In this document: positions 53,643 through 62,948 of the stretch, in pieces
Layout of the letters: every line of letters begins with the position of its first letter
Numbering within the stretch: position 1 is the first letter of the stretch
Origin: Paenibacillus sp. E222
GTDB lineage: Bacteria > Bacillota > Bacilli > Paenibacillales > Paenibacillaceae
Length of the DNA: 64,000 nt
Direction: 5' to 3'
Assembly: GCF_013401555.1 (NCBI RefSeq)
Contig: NZ_CP058552.1
Span: 7,006,001 to 7,070,000 of the forward strand
Position numbers and translations under genes: made by a program
Notes under the pieces: generated by a model
What the model was told of the DNA's origin: nothing
Database searches by the model: none
What the model saw: the letters and a program-made list of their open reading frames with translations, nothing else

Positions 53643-53806
53643 TCCTTTCTCCCAATATCTCTATAACGCACCTGAACCCGTTATTTGTGACAAGTAAATA
53701 AATTAAAAAACAAATCTCCCCAAAATTGTGAAACCTGTCTCTCAATTGAGCTGTAGTATACAAGAGTATGTGATTTTGTAAAAATTTACTTAAAAGGAGT
53801 GTTTGC

Positions 53807-55981
53807 ATGCATTTATCCAATCGAAGCACCCGCTTCAGGCTCACCTCCATAACGGGGGCGTTCATGGCGTTGGTCCTGTCCCTCAGTCTATGGGCACCCG
53901 CCGTGCAAGCGGAGACCGCACCTGCTGCGGTCAATGAAAAAGGGAAAGCGACAGCGCTGACAACGGAGTCCGCGACAGCCTTTCTGGATACATTTTTTGA
54001 TTCCCCCGAAGCGAAAGCCCAATATGTTGGTGCTTCCGTAGTCGTTGTCAAAGATGGAAAAGTTGTGGCAGAGAAAGGGTATGGATATTCCGATCTGGAG
54101 AGCAAAGAGCCCGTTGATCCGAAAAATACCACCTTCCGTATCGCCTCGGTCTCCAAAACATTCACGTCAGCCGCTGTCATGCAGCTCGTAGAGCAAGGCA
54201 AGGTGGATTTGAAAGCTGATTTTCAGACCTATGTGAAAGGACTGGAATTCGATAATCCTTTTGACAAACCTGTAACGGTAGAGAATCTGCTCACACACAC
54301 CACCGGATTCGAGATTCGCGACCCGCAGCAGGAAGACATCCATGATGATTTTGACAAAAGTGTATCAATGGAGGATTATGCCAAGTTACATATGCCACCT
54401 GTGGTTCGAGAACCTGGTAGCGCCTACATGTACGACAACTTCGCCTTCCTGCTGCTTGGCATGATTGTGGAGAATGTGAGCGGCGAGCCGTTTGAATCGT
54501 ATATGCAGCAGCATATCTTCCAACCTCTGGGTATGGATAACAGCAGTTTCATGCTGAACGGCAAGTTCAAAAACCAACTTGCAACTGCCTATGATGCGGG
54601 CCATAATCCACTTGACCTGTACACCCTTTCCCCAGCACCTATGCCTCAAGGCGGCATGCTCTCAACGGCAGAGGATATCGGGAATTTCATGATTGCTTTC
54701 CTGAATGATGGTGTGAAGGATAACGAACGTATCTGGAAAGAATCTACGGTAAAAAGCATGGAACAATACCGTTCTTCCATTCATCCGCTGCTACCCAATA
54801 CCACGTATGGATTTGAAGCTGCTTTTCAGCTTCCGGGTGCAGGCAGCAGTTCCAAAGTTATCACCAAGGCTGGCGACCTAATCGGATTCAGCTCTTATCT
54901 CTTCCTTATTCCTGAGCATAACACAGGTGTCTTCCTTACTTACAACCAAACGGGAGCACTTCGTAATCTCTTCTATCCTGCCTTTATCCAAACGTTCTTC
55001 CCGCAATATGCGGAGCCCGTCAAGTTCAAGGACTATACACCTCAAACTGCGGATGAGCTGCAACGCTTCGCGGGGCTATACGCGGACCTGCGACTGAGCA
55101 CCATTGTCAGTTCCCTGAAAGATGGCGGCAAAGAACCCGGACAATTAAGCATTTCCGACGTCTTTCTTGGCTCACGTACCCTGATTCAGGTTGAAGATCA
55201 TCTCTTCAAGGATGAATTAACAGGCCAGTTCACGGCGTTCAAGGAAAATGCTGATGGAACCATCTATATGAAAGAACCTTATCTCAACCCGTTCGGATAT
55301 GAGAAAAAAGGGCAGAAACCCCAAGGCTTCCGGGATGTCCAGGCGAATAGTCCTTATGCTGAAGCCATCTATGGATTACAATCCCTTGGATACTATAGCA
55401 ATGATGCAAATGAAGCTTTTCAACCCAAAAATGCCGTTACACGGGCTGAATTCATTGAGGATGTCCTTAAAATGAGCGGGCTGAAAGCCAGCAAAACGAC
55501 GCCACCTGCGGATACCGACTGGGCAACTCACCCTGCTGCCGGTTACATTCAGCTGGGTTATGAATCCGGCATGATCACAGGTGCGGATGAGAAACAGTTC
55601 AAACCGGATCAGGTCATCACACGTCAGGAAGCCATGGTGATGATCTGGAGAACTTTCCAGCTGAAATATCCGAACGAACTGTTCGAGGATGTGAAGCTGG
55701 CCGGGCAGACAGATGCCTGGGCTGTGCCTGCGATCCAGATGATGGTGAAGCTAGGCATACATGGCCCAGAAGTGAAGGTGCTGGAGGATGGATCAGTCGA
55801 TTTCCTCTCCCGCAAACCACTGATTCGCCAAGAAGAAGCAGCGATTATGTACCAGCTTTTTACACAGCCAACCGACAAGATCGTAGCTGACCTGATGACC
55901 AAGCAGCCGCAATCGGAAACTTCCTCAGACGAGGAACCTGCCAATGATACAACCGCGCCTGCAACCGTGACTCCTGAATAA
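53807..55981 (+). CDS. Secreted serine hydrolase with SLH repeats
   Basis: 724 aa. Signal peptide (about residues 1-35, ending AVQA). Beta-lactamase/class C fold: SxxK in ASVSKTFTS (Ser near residue 114), YxN in MYDN near 208. SLH repeats from about residue 505 to 690 (GFRDVQANSPYAEAIYGLQSLGYYSN; FKPDQVITRQEAMVMIWRTF; KLGIHGP...LIRQEEAAIMY) would anchor the protein to secondary cell-wall polymer. An acidic tail ends the chain. AAAAGGAGTGTTTGC precedes the ATG. Divergent from the ECF sigma gene. Likely a surface peptidase or esterase; the substrate is unknown. Confidence 0.9.
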   Translation: MHLSNRSTRFRLTSITGAFMALVLSLSLWAPAVQAETAPAAVNEKGKATALTTESATAFLDTFFDSPEAKAQYVGASVVVVKDGKVVAEKGYGYSDLESKEPVDPKNTTFRIASVSKTFTSAAVMQLVEQGKVDLKADFQTYVKGLEFDNPFDKPVTVENLLTHTTGFEIRDPQQEDIHDDFDKSVSMEDYAKLHMPPVVREPGSAYMYDNFAFLLLGMIVENVSGEPFESYMQQHIFQPLGMDNSSFMLNGKFKNQLATAYDAGHNPLDLYTLSPAPMPQGGMLSTAEDIGNFMIAFLNDGVKDNERIWKESTVKSMEQYRSSIHPLLPNTTYGFEAAFQLPGAGSSSKVITKAGDLIGFSSYLFLIPEHNTGVFLTYNQTGALRNLFYPAFIQTFFPQYAEPVKFKDYTPQTADELQRFAGLYADLRLSTIVSSLKDGGKEPGQLSISDVFLGSRTLIQVEDHLFKDELTGQFTAFKENADGTIYMKEPYLNPFGYEKKGQKPQGFRDVQANSPYAEAIYGLQSLGYYSNDANEAFQPKNAVTRAEFIEDVLKMSGLKASKTTPPADTDWATHPAAGYIQLGYESGMITGADEKQFKPDQVITRQEAMVMIWRTFQLKYPNELFEDVKLAGQTDAWAVPAIQMMVKLGIHGPEVKVLEDGSVDFLSRKPLIRQEEAAIMYQLFTQPTDKIVADLMTKQPQSETSSDEEPANDTTAPATVTPE

Positions 55982-56018
55982 TCAGAATACCAACATCATA
56001 TTCACGGTATAAAAACGA

Positions 56019-56072
56019 TAAACAGGCTTGTTCAAAGGAGGATAACCCTTCTTCTGAACAAGCCTGTTTTGC
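56019..56072 (+). terminator. Terminator of the SLH hydrolase gene (possibly bidirectional)
   Basis: AAACAGGCTTGTTCA (56020-56034) pairs with TGAACAAGCCTGTTT (56055-56069); TTTTGCTT on one side and TTTATCGTTTTTAT on the other. Confidence 0.8.
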
Positions 56073-56174
56073 TTAGCGCAGTGACATTTAGGAGTACCGT
56101 CCGATAATATCCTACATCATACTGTCTAATAAGATTTGCTGAGTTCGTTATCAGCGCTTTAGGAATTATACTGA

Positions 56175-57230
56175 CTATACCTCGCTTAACATAGAAGAGA
56201 CATGCTGATTCCCATTCCGCTGGTCATATTTATCTGCAGCCGCTTTGGCATAAGCCGCAAAATAGTCGGCCAGTTTAGGCAAATCTCCTGGATCTCCTTC
56301 ATAGGGGAAAGAAGCAGGAAGCCGCAATCGGTATCCTGGAGATTCGTCAGCCCAGCGGTGCAGCAGTTGTGCTGCTCTGGCATAGAACATCATTTTGGCA
56401 AACGGATCTTCATGCTCCATCGCGAGCACTATGTTTTCTTCCAGAACATCGATGCCCTTCGCCGGGTTCGTGCGTGCAAGATAATCCATCTGCTCAGCAA
56501 AGCTCTGAACGAAATCATTATGTCCTTTGATCATGCGATAGCCTTTCGCCTGATGTTTGTCAGCTTCATAAATCCTGCCAAGCCGGTATAGTGGCATCAA
56601 AATCTCTGATAAGGTCAGGTGCGGAATTTCGGCACAACTCATTCGCCCTTTCAAAATGGGCTTCGCCGCTTCCAATACCTTCTCATCATCACCTACCAAT
56701 AACCAGTAGCGCATGATCTCGTCCTGCTCACAGGCTTCACAATCACTCATAAAGTCACGATCCATACTTCTGAACTTCGTATAGCTGGTACCTGCCTCCT
56801 CCAGCTCGCCAAGATCCATAGATATGCGGAATCGATAATACCAATACGAACGTTCACTGTACCCAAATGATTTGAAGCGACGTCCAAAGTCCTCCAGCAG
56901 CTCCATCATTTTAACGCGAGACACTTCCGGGAAGCTGGATAGTTCACCCAAAATCCATTTATATGACCACATTAACGTTTCTTCGTCATAGCGTTCAGGC
57001 TGTTGATCAAACTTGCCTAGCTGCCAGGAAAAAGCAATCAGTGCTTTCATCGGATAACCGCAAAATGTCGCGGTCTCCACAATCTCTGAACGTGCTTCGT
57101 ATGCTTCCTCCTCCATACCATTCACATCAGCGACTCTTGCCGCTTCCTCCAGCATACCAAGCTTCGCTGTTCCATTAGGCAGGCCATAGGCCTCATCCAT
57201 CAGATCCTCAAAATCCATTTCGGTCTTCAT
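56175..57230 (-). CDS. Alpha-helical repeat (TPR-like) protein coupled to HSP90-family gene
   Basis: 351 aa, no signal peptide, highly helical and acidic, with Tyr/Trp-rich repeats of about 34-40 residues (GMEEEAYEARSEIVETATF; DLGELEEAGTSYTKFRSM; LGRIYEADKHQAKGYRMI; PAKGIDVLEENIVLAM). The pattern suggests TPR-like helical hairpins, though a canonical TPR consensus is not obvious. Its ATG shares the last base of the HSP90-family stop (TGATG), so translation is coupled. No known function; I infer it is a dedicated partner of the HSP90-family protein. Confidence 0.75.
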   Translation of the reverse strand: MKTEMDFEDLMDEAYGLPNGTAKLGMLEEAARVADVNGMEEEAYEARSEIVETATFCGYPMKALIAFSWQLGKFDQQPERYDEETLMWSYKWILGELSSFPEVSRVKMMELLEDFGRRFKSFGYSERSYWYYRFRISMDLGELEEAGTSYTKFRSMDRDFMSDCEACEQDEIMRYWLLVGDDEKVLEAAKPILKGRMSCAEIPHLTLSEILMPLYRLGRIYEADKHQAKGYRMIKGHNDFVQSFAEQMDYLARTNPAKGIDVLEENIVLAMEHEDPFAKMMFYARAAQLLHRWADESPGYRLRLPASFPYEGDPGDLPKLADYFAAYAKAAADKYDQRNGNQHVSSMLSEV

Positions 57231-59065
57231 CAGGCATCCCCCTTACGATCTGTATTCGCACGCAAACCCCAATCAATAAAACGAACGATGCCCTGATTCA
57301 ACACCTCAAGCTCCTGCCGATTCATCGCATAATGTCCCATCATCAACGCGTTGACATATAACATCTCAATGGCAATCGGAGTCATTTGGGCATCCGGTGA
57401 AGTCAGGACCCGCTGAATAATTGGATTGTTGATGTTCAGGTACAGGGTCGAATAACCTGCCGAACTAATGCCGGATGACAATGATCCTAGGACAGATGAG
57501 AATAATTCTGTACTCTCCTCACTTGCTTTTTCCAATGCACGCAGCGTGGAAGACTCCTGCGAGAGCGTGAACAGCACCGGCAAATCGGCTGGCTTGAAGC
57601 CCTTCACCTCTGCACGGCAGCGGAAACGTTGCAAAGCAGAATCAGCAAGGCGCAGGGCATCATAATACTGATTTCGTTCAGCCGGCGGCACATCGATGAA
57701 ACTCATGGATACCTCGTCCGGCTGCAGCCGCTGCGTCTGTACATGCTGTACCGCCAGTGGCAGCATGGCCATCAAATCGCTGTCGTAGATGTATCCACCG
57801 TTAATGACCATCATCGATTGGGCTGACGCGACATGATGAATCTGGCGATACTCATCCACCGTGGTCGTGAAATACAACGTTTCTCCTTCGCTCATCAACT
57901 CGCCCAGTTCCCGATGGCCGCGGGTACTTTCAAACGGAAGCCAGCGGTGAATCATGGCGTAGAACTCCTGATCCTGCACAGCCAGTGCCTTCATCGACAG
58001 CGCATGCAGGCGAATCAGCTTCTGCAGTCGCTCCGTTTGGCTCTCAGCCATGTCGGCCAATCCTTTACGAAGGGCATCGCCAAGTTCGGAGCGAACCTCT
58101 TCCAGCTTTTCATTTTCATAAAAATGTTCCCGTGAAGCTGTTGGTTGAAGCTCATCTGTCCAGATCAGACATTTCACGAAGAAGGCCCAATCCGGCAAAA
58201 TATTCTCCGCCTTCTCCGAGATCAGCATTCGCTTCAGATACACCCGGTGAGAACGCTTGGCATTCAGATTAACAGCATGGGGCAGAACAAAGGCTATACC
58301 TCCTGTACGGCCTGAAGCCGTCGTCAGTGGGATGAAATCCTGGAACTTCTCTCCAAGCAATCGTTCACCAAAAGCCAGCACCTCCGCTCGGCGTCCACGT
58401 GCAAGCTCAGGCTCCATCAACCAGATCGGTGACTGGCTATTGACAATATGTTGAACTCCATCGCTATGCAAGCGGACTGGATAAGGCAGCAGCGCTCCAT
58501 AATAGAACAGGGCTTCTTTCACATATTCCGTTTCAAAGTAATGGGCGGCATCCGGCGTACAGCGCAGATATACTTTCGTTCCCGGAGACAACTGTGTATC
58601 CAATTGACGAATCGTATACGTACCGTCGGGCTTACCCCGCCACTCCATCGAAGGTCCACCCTTCGCGGATTGCGTCAGCATGACGATTTCATGACTCACC
58701 ATGAAACAGGACAATAATCCGATCCCGAATCGCCCGATAAACGAAGTCTCTCCATCGAGCAAGGCCTGCTGCCCACGCTTCGAGGATTGACCTATCATCG
58801 CGAGAAACTCATGGATATCGGCTTCCGTCAAACCAATGCCGTTGTCCTCCACCATCATGGTCAACTGCTCACCTGTTCCGGTTAGTTCCACACGTACTTC
58901 ACCCTGGAATCCCGGTTCCGCCTCTGTTCGAGCTGTAATAGCATCCGTCGCATTCTGCATTAATTCACGTAAAAATACTTTAGGGCTGCTGTAGAGATGG
59001 TTCGATAAAATCTGGATCATACCGCTTAGATTCACCTGGAAGCGATATTCATTGGATGCTGTCAT
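57230..59065 (-). CDS. HSP90-family protein (HtpG-like, divergent)
   Basis: 611 aa. N-terminal GHKL ATPase domain: catalytic region FLRELMQNATDAI (Glu34, Asn38, Asp41), VEDNGIGLTEADI near residue 78 and GRFGIGLLSCFMVS near 112. The middle domain includes RSHRVYLKRMLISEKAENILPDWAFFVKCLIWTDELQPTASREHFYENEKL, in which HtpG would have LYVRRVFI and LNVSREILQ; the domain ends are diverged. The C-terminal region is only weakly like HtpG. ATG at 59063-59065 after AAGGTGAGCGAA. It is a group of HSP90-like proteins separate from the housekeeping htpG. Coupled to a helical-repeat protein, as eukaryotic HSP90 is to TPR co-chaperones. Confidence 0.85.
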   Translation of the reverse strand: MTASNEYRFQVNLSGMIQILSNHLYSSPKVFLRELMQNATDAITARTEAEPGFQGEVRVELTGTGEQLTMMVEDNGIGLTEADIHEFLAMIGQSSKRGQQALLDGETSFIGRFGIGLLSCFMVSHEIVMLTQSAKGGPSMEWRGKPDGTYTIRQLDTQLSPGTKVYLRCTPDAAHYFETEYVKEALFYYGALLPYPVRLHSDGVQHIVNSQSPIWLMEPELARGRRAEVLAFGERLLGEKFQDFIPLTTASGRTGGIAFVLPHAVNLNAKRSHRVYLKRMLISEKAENILPDWAFFVKCLIWTDELQPTASREHFYENEKLEEVRSELGDALRKGLADMAESQTERLQKLIRLHALSMKALAVQDQEFYAMIHRWLPFESTRGHRELGELMSEGETLYFTTTVDEYRQIHHVASAQSMMVINGGYIYDSDLMAMLPLAVQHVQTQRLQPDEVSMSFIDVPPAERNQYYDALRLADSALQRFRCRAEVKGFKPADLPVLFTLSQESSTLRALEKASEESTELFSSVLGSLSSGISSAGYSTLYLNINNPIIQRVLTSPDAQMTPIAIEMLYVNALMMGHYAMNRQELEVLNQGIVRFIDWGLRANTDRKGDA

Positions 59066-59512
59066 TTCGCTCACCTTCCTCTGGTCCAAACACATCTGAT
59101 GTTTCCTACTTGGAAGTGTTCGTATGATGTGTTAGACGAAATAGTTATGTACTCACAAGACATGAGACGCTCCATAGATGGATACGCCAAGTGACGACGT
59201 CAAACCGGCCTTGGCTAACCAAGACCGGCGTTAGATGAATATTCAGGCATTCATGATATGTAAGAGGCCTTAAGTCTAATTACCACGTTATGGATGGCAA
59301 TGAAACGGGATATTGCATCCTTTTAACCAGAATACATGGTATAAACCATAGTGAAAACAAACCTTAGACCCGATTTCGCCGGACTTTAGGGTGAAGTTGC
59401 TGCTCACATTTGGGACTAAAGACGGAGAAGTGTTATTTTCTGGCCCACCATTTGAACGATATAGCTCATCTGGACGTATAATCTCCAAACTCAGATCGGA
59501 CGGTGAATATAT
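59066..59512. other. Intergenic region between HSP90-family and ABC exporter genes
   Basis: About 447 nt with no supported gene. A hairpin CCGGcCTTGG-CTAA-CCAAGaCCGG lies at 59205-59228. A weak plus-strand promoter (TTGAAC, 19-nt spacer, TATAAT at about 59487) may serve the ABC genes. No CIRCE or CtsR operator was recognised for the HSP90-family gene. Confidence 0.5.
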
Positions 59513-60418
59513 ATGATTGAAGTTCGCAACATTTCCAAGCAATTTAAAGTGCATCAGGCACTGAACGATGTCAGCTTCACGGTTGAACAAGGCAGCGTTA
59601 CCGGGCTGATTGGTCCCAACGGCTCGGGCAAAACCACCCTGATCCGCATCATGAACGGCGTTCTCGGTGCTTCGGGTGGGCAAGTGAGCATTAACGGCCT
59701 TGATCCCTTCCGTGAGACAGAGAACGTACTCGCCATATGCGGCACATTAACCGAACAGAGCGGATTGTATGAAAATATGAGTGGGCGCGACAACCTGATC
59801 TTTTTCGCTGAAGCTTTCGATGTACAACATGCCAAAGCACGGATTGACGAGCTCGTGGAACTGTTCGAATTGCAGGAATATCAACATCGAAAAGTAGGCA
59901 CCTACAGCACAGGTATGAAAAAGCGCGTAGGTCTAGCGCGGGTGCTGCTGCACCGCCCCTCCATTCTTTTTCTGGATGAGCCAACCAATGGGCTTGACCC
60001 GGACGGGATTCAGATGGTGCTCCGAATCATTCGTCGGCTAAATCAGGAGGAACATATGACGATTCTCGTGTCGTCTCATGTGTTATCCCAGCTATCGGCC
60101 GTGTGTGATCGGTATATTTTCATGGAAAAGGGGCGCAAGGTTGAGGAGGGTACGGAGCAGGAGATCGTCAACCGATACCTGACCTCACCCCGGATTGAAG
60201 TTGAAGCGACCATGCCAAATGGCTGGCAAACGGTGGGTGGGTATACACCGGAGACAGTTTCCGCGAACAAAGCCGTTTTCCAGCTTCAAACCCGTGAAGA
60301 TATTCCGTTGTTGCTGCGACAATTGACCGAGCGTGGACAAGTCTATCAGGCCCGGATTACGGACAGCGATCTGGAAAGTATTTATTTTGCCATTAGGGAG
60401 GCACACCATCATGAATAA
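59513..60418 (+). CDS. ABC exporter ATP-binding protein
   Basis: 301 aa. Walker A GLIGPNGSGKTTLIRIM near residue 32, signature STGMKKRVGLARVLLHRPS near 130, Walker B ILFLDEPTNGLDPDG near 155 and switch SSHVLSQL near 185. A C-terminal extension of about 80 residues (TPETVSANKAVFQLQTREDIPLLLRQLTERG) is typical of ABC-2 exporters. Ends 8 nt inside the permease gene. Ribosome site GGTGAATATAT is only fair. Confidence 0.9.
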   Translation: MIEVRNISKQFKVHQALNDVSFTVEQGSVTGLIGPNGSGKTTLIRIMNGVLGASGGQVSINGLDPFRETENVLAICGTLTEQSGLYENMSGRDNLIFFAEAFDVQHAKARIDELVELFELQEYQHRKVGTYSTGMKKRVGLARVLLHRPSILFLDEPTNGLDPDGIQMVLRIIRRLNQEEHMTILVSSHVLSQLSAVCDRYIFMEKGRKVEEGTEQEIVNRYLTSPRIEVEATMPNGWQTVGGYTPETVSANKAVFQLQTREDIPLLLRQLTERGQVYQARITDSDLESIYFAIREAHHHE

Positions 60419-61244
60419 CAGACAAGCCATACGTGCACTTGTTCTCAAAGATATTCGAGCCATCACAGCCAGCGTGCAGCTCTGGCTGCCTATGTTGATC
60501 GTTCCGCTGGTTATCGGGATCATTATGCCAGGGATACTCATTTGGACAGCTTCAAGGATGGAACTTTCTTCCTTCGGCAATATGAGCTTCCTGCTTGATA
60601 CGCTGGATAACCTCACCCATGCCGGGCGGATTCCACAGCTTGCTTCGATGCCTACGGATAACCACCGTATTGTTTATTACCTCGCCTTGTACATGTTTGC
60701 GCCCCTGTTTCTCATCATTCCGGTGATGGCATCCAGCATTCTAACGGCCAACAGTTTTGCAGGCGAGAAGGAGCGCAAGACTCTGGAAGGTCTTCTGTTT
60801 ACTCCGATGAGTATGGATACGTTGTTTAAAGGCAAGGTGTTAGCCGCCCTTATTCCTTCCCTGCTGTTATCCTGGATTACCTTCATGATCTACGGCATCA
60901 TTGCCAATATCCTGATGTATCCCATGTTCGGGGCATGGATGTTTCCCAATCTGAACTGGATCATTCTCGTTCTGTGGGTTGTTCCGGCGTGCAGTCTTGT
61001 GGTCATTCTGTTGAATGTACTAATCTCGGCGAAGGTGCGTGGATTTCAGGAGGCCTATCAACTCGGAGGACTGGTCGTTCTTCCATTGCTTGCCCTGATC
61101 GCCGGTCAGGCGAGCGGCATGCTGCTTATCAGTCCTCTTATGTTACTTCTGGTCGGAGCGGTGCTTCTGCTCATCAGTTTTGCTTTGCTTCGTCTGGTCA
61201 CCTTGTGGAACAGTCGCCAGCAGCTGGCTGAAAGTCAGATTTAA
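60411..61244 (+). CDS. ABC-2-type exporter permease
   Basis: 277 aa, six hydrophobic helices (residues 20-42, 95-120, 140-170, 178-205, 215-240, 245-265). The FAGEKERKTLEGLLFTPMS block is the ABC-2 permease cytoplasmic signature. The ATG at 60411 overlaps the ATPase stop by 8 nt and has GGAGGC upstream. Together they form an ABC exporter of unknown cargo; relatives export antibiotics, lipids or sodium. Confidence 0.87.
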   Translation: MNNRQAIRALVLKDIRAITASVQLWLPMLIVPLVIGIIMPGILIWTASRMELSSFGNMSFLLDTLDNLTHAGRIPQLASMPTDNHRIVYYLALYMFAPLFLIIPVMASSILTANSFAGEKERKTLEGLLFTPMSMDTLFKGKVLAALIPSLLLSWITFMIYGIIANILMYPMFGAWMFPNLNWIILVLWVVPACSLVVILLNVLISAKVRGFQEAYQLGGLVVLPLLALIAGQASGMLLISPLMLLLVGAVLLLISFALLRLVTLWNSRQQLAESQI

Positions 61245-61250
61245 GATGGC

Positions 61251-61290
61251 ATCCCGCTCATATTGCTTCTGGAATGCTTTTGAGCGGGAT
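61251..61290 (+). repeat. Hairpin after the ABC exporter genes
   Basis: ATCCCGCTCA (61251-61260) and TGAGCGGGAT (61281-61290), a 10-bp perfect stem just past the stop, without a T-run. Confidence 0.55.
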
Positions 61291-61462
61291 TGGCAGCAGC
61301 ATACGCAGATGTATTTAAGAGAGCTATTTTAATGAAATTCAATTTCATATCTGTCCATTTTATCCGACTGAGATGTGTAACATATTTTCCATAGTTTACC
61401 GATATAACGTAAGGTGATAATGTGTTACTTACATACATAAACAGAAGGGTGACGATTGATTT

Positions 61463-62749
61463 ATGAACAAATGGTCTACACGCATGCAACGCACGGTCTG
61501 CTCCTTGCTGCTGTTCACACTGATCGCGGCAGCCATGCTTGGAGGCGGAGCCAATGCTCATGCAGCTTCCCTCGGCCAAACTACGGTATATTATGAGTCC
61601 GATGGTGTATTGTACAAAGTATCCGGTGACGGAAGCGGAACCACAGAGGTATTGCTTGATTTTGAAGGAGAGGGTCTATCTGCGGCGGGAACCTATCTCT
61701 ATTACACCCGTTCCGAGTCTTCCACAACGCTGCTTCGCGTTCCTAATGATGGTTCAAGTGATTCTGCTGAAACCTATGCGACAGATGTATTGAGCTACTT
61801 TACGGATAATGGGTTCATCTATTATATGGATTCCAAAGGAACGATCTATCGTGCAAATGGCAATAGCGAAGCTTCCGCTGCCACCAAAATTGCAGACAAA
61901 GCAGATACGGATTTCCCGCTGCTCGCCGTAACGAAAGGCCGTGTATACTATAATGGGCTCGTTAATGGGAACCCATGGATCGTTTCCAAGGCATCCAATG
62001 GCAGCGGAGCCGTACAGCGGATTGCTGCTGGCGCAGTAGAAAGTCGTTATTTTATGAACGAGGCCAAAAACGAACTGCAATTGATGGTAAACACTGACCC
62101 ATACGAGCAGTACTACTCGACCAACGCCATTATCATGTACAAGGTAAACTACACTACAGGCAAAGGTACAGCTGTTAATCCCAAAGCAAAGCTGGACGTA
62201 AACGCTGTTTATGCCGGCGGCTGGGGCAACAATCTGTATGTGTATAACAAAGGCATCAAGCTGGACAGCAACAAGGATTATGATTATTCAACAGGCAAAG
62301 CCTTTGCATTGACCACTTCTGGCAAAACGCTTCAGATTCATAGTAAGAGCATCCGGGAGGTAAGTCCGCTAGGTACGGATAAGGTTGTCGTTGTGGATGC
62401 AGACAAAAAGGCATATGCCAAAACCATCGCTGGAAACAAGGTATCCAAGTCTGCCAACCTGAATTTGAACAGTGTCACTTTCGTAACTGCTCAGCTGACC
62501 AACGGAACACCAACTATTGCGTATCTATCCGGTACAAATGGTCTTTATTCCGTGAGCACAGCCCTCAAAGTAGCCAAGCTTGCTGGAGAGGAATGGGCAA
62601 CGTTCCAGCTTCATGACGATGTTCCGGGCATGTTCTACATCAACGCTAATGATGTCTATCGCCTGTATCATGTGCAAGCCAATGGCTCAGGCAAAAAGGT
62701 GCTAAGCGACGTTTTCCTGGATGATATCCTTCTGGTCGTGCCAAACTAA
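61463..62749 (+). CDS. Secreted DUF5050 beta-propeller-like protein
   Basis: 428 aa. Signal peptide of about 35 residues (QRTVCSLLLFTLIAAAMLGG... ending near AHAAS). The mature protein is made of repeated four-stranded blades with Tyr-rich motifs such as YYESDGVLYKVSGDGSGTT, LYYTRSESSTTLLRVPNDGS, FIYYMDSKGTIYRANGNS and YYNGLVNG, the DUF5050 repeat found in Bacillales. Function unknown. GGGTGAC is about 12 nt upstream of the ATG, a long spacing. Ends in a strong terminator. Confidence 0.85.
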   Translation: MNKWSTRMQRTVCSLLLFTLIAAAMLGGGANAHAASLGQTTVYYESDGVLYKVSGDGSGTTEVLLDFEGEGLSAAGTYLYYTRSESSTTLLRVPNDGSSDSAETYATDVLSYFTDNGFIYYMDSKGTIYRANGNSEASAATKIADKADTDFPLLAVTKGRVYYNGLVNGNPWIVSKASNGSGAVQRIAAGAVESRYFMNEAKNELQLMVNTDPYEQYYSTNAIIMYKVNYTTGKGTAVNPKAKLDVNAVYAGGWGNNLYVYNKGIKLDSNKDYDYSTGKAFALTTSGKTLQIHSKSIREVSPLGTDKVVVVDADKKAYAKTIAGNKVSKSANLNLNSVTFVTAQLTNGTPTIAYLSGTNGLYSVSTALKVAKLAGEEWATFQLHDDVPGMFYINANDVYRLYHVQANGSGKKVLSDVFLDDILLVVPN

Positions 62750-62813
62750 GCCACACATGTGGGAATAGTTCTTATAGAGTCTTATAGCTAACTTAACATT
62801 GTTGTTTCAAATA

Positions 62814-62863
62814 AAGAGGATAACCCTAAAGCCATCACGGCTCTGGGTATCCTCTTTTTTTCA
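62814..62863 (+). terminator. Terminator of the DUF5050 gene
   Basis: AGAGGATAACCC pairs with GGGTATCCTCT, with a GCC/GGC inner stem, followed by T7. Confidence 0.9.
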
Positions 62864-62901
62864 TGTCCAAAACTATTTTTCAAAAACATCTTCCATATGA
62901 G

Positions 62902-62920
62902 AATGATAATTGTTATCATT
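62902..62920 (+). promoter_or_regulatory. Fur box of the AraC-SBP regulator
   Basis: AATGATAATTGTTATCATT, a 19-nt near-perfect Fur palindrome (GATAAT...ATTATC type), 28 nt before the start codon and over a candidate -10 (GATAAT). Confidence 0.85.
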
Positions 62921-62948
62921 AAGAAAATAAGACAAAAGGATGGTCCGT

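Noticed and set aside
59288..59683. 131-codon minus-strand open frame upstream of and into the ABC ATPase gene
   Set aside because: No ribosome site, no recognisable domain, and it overlaps the ATPase start in the opposite direction.
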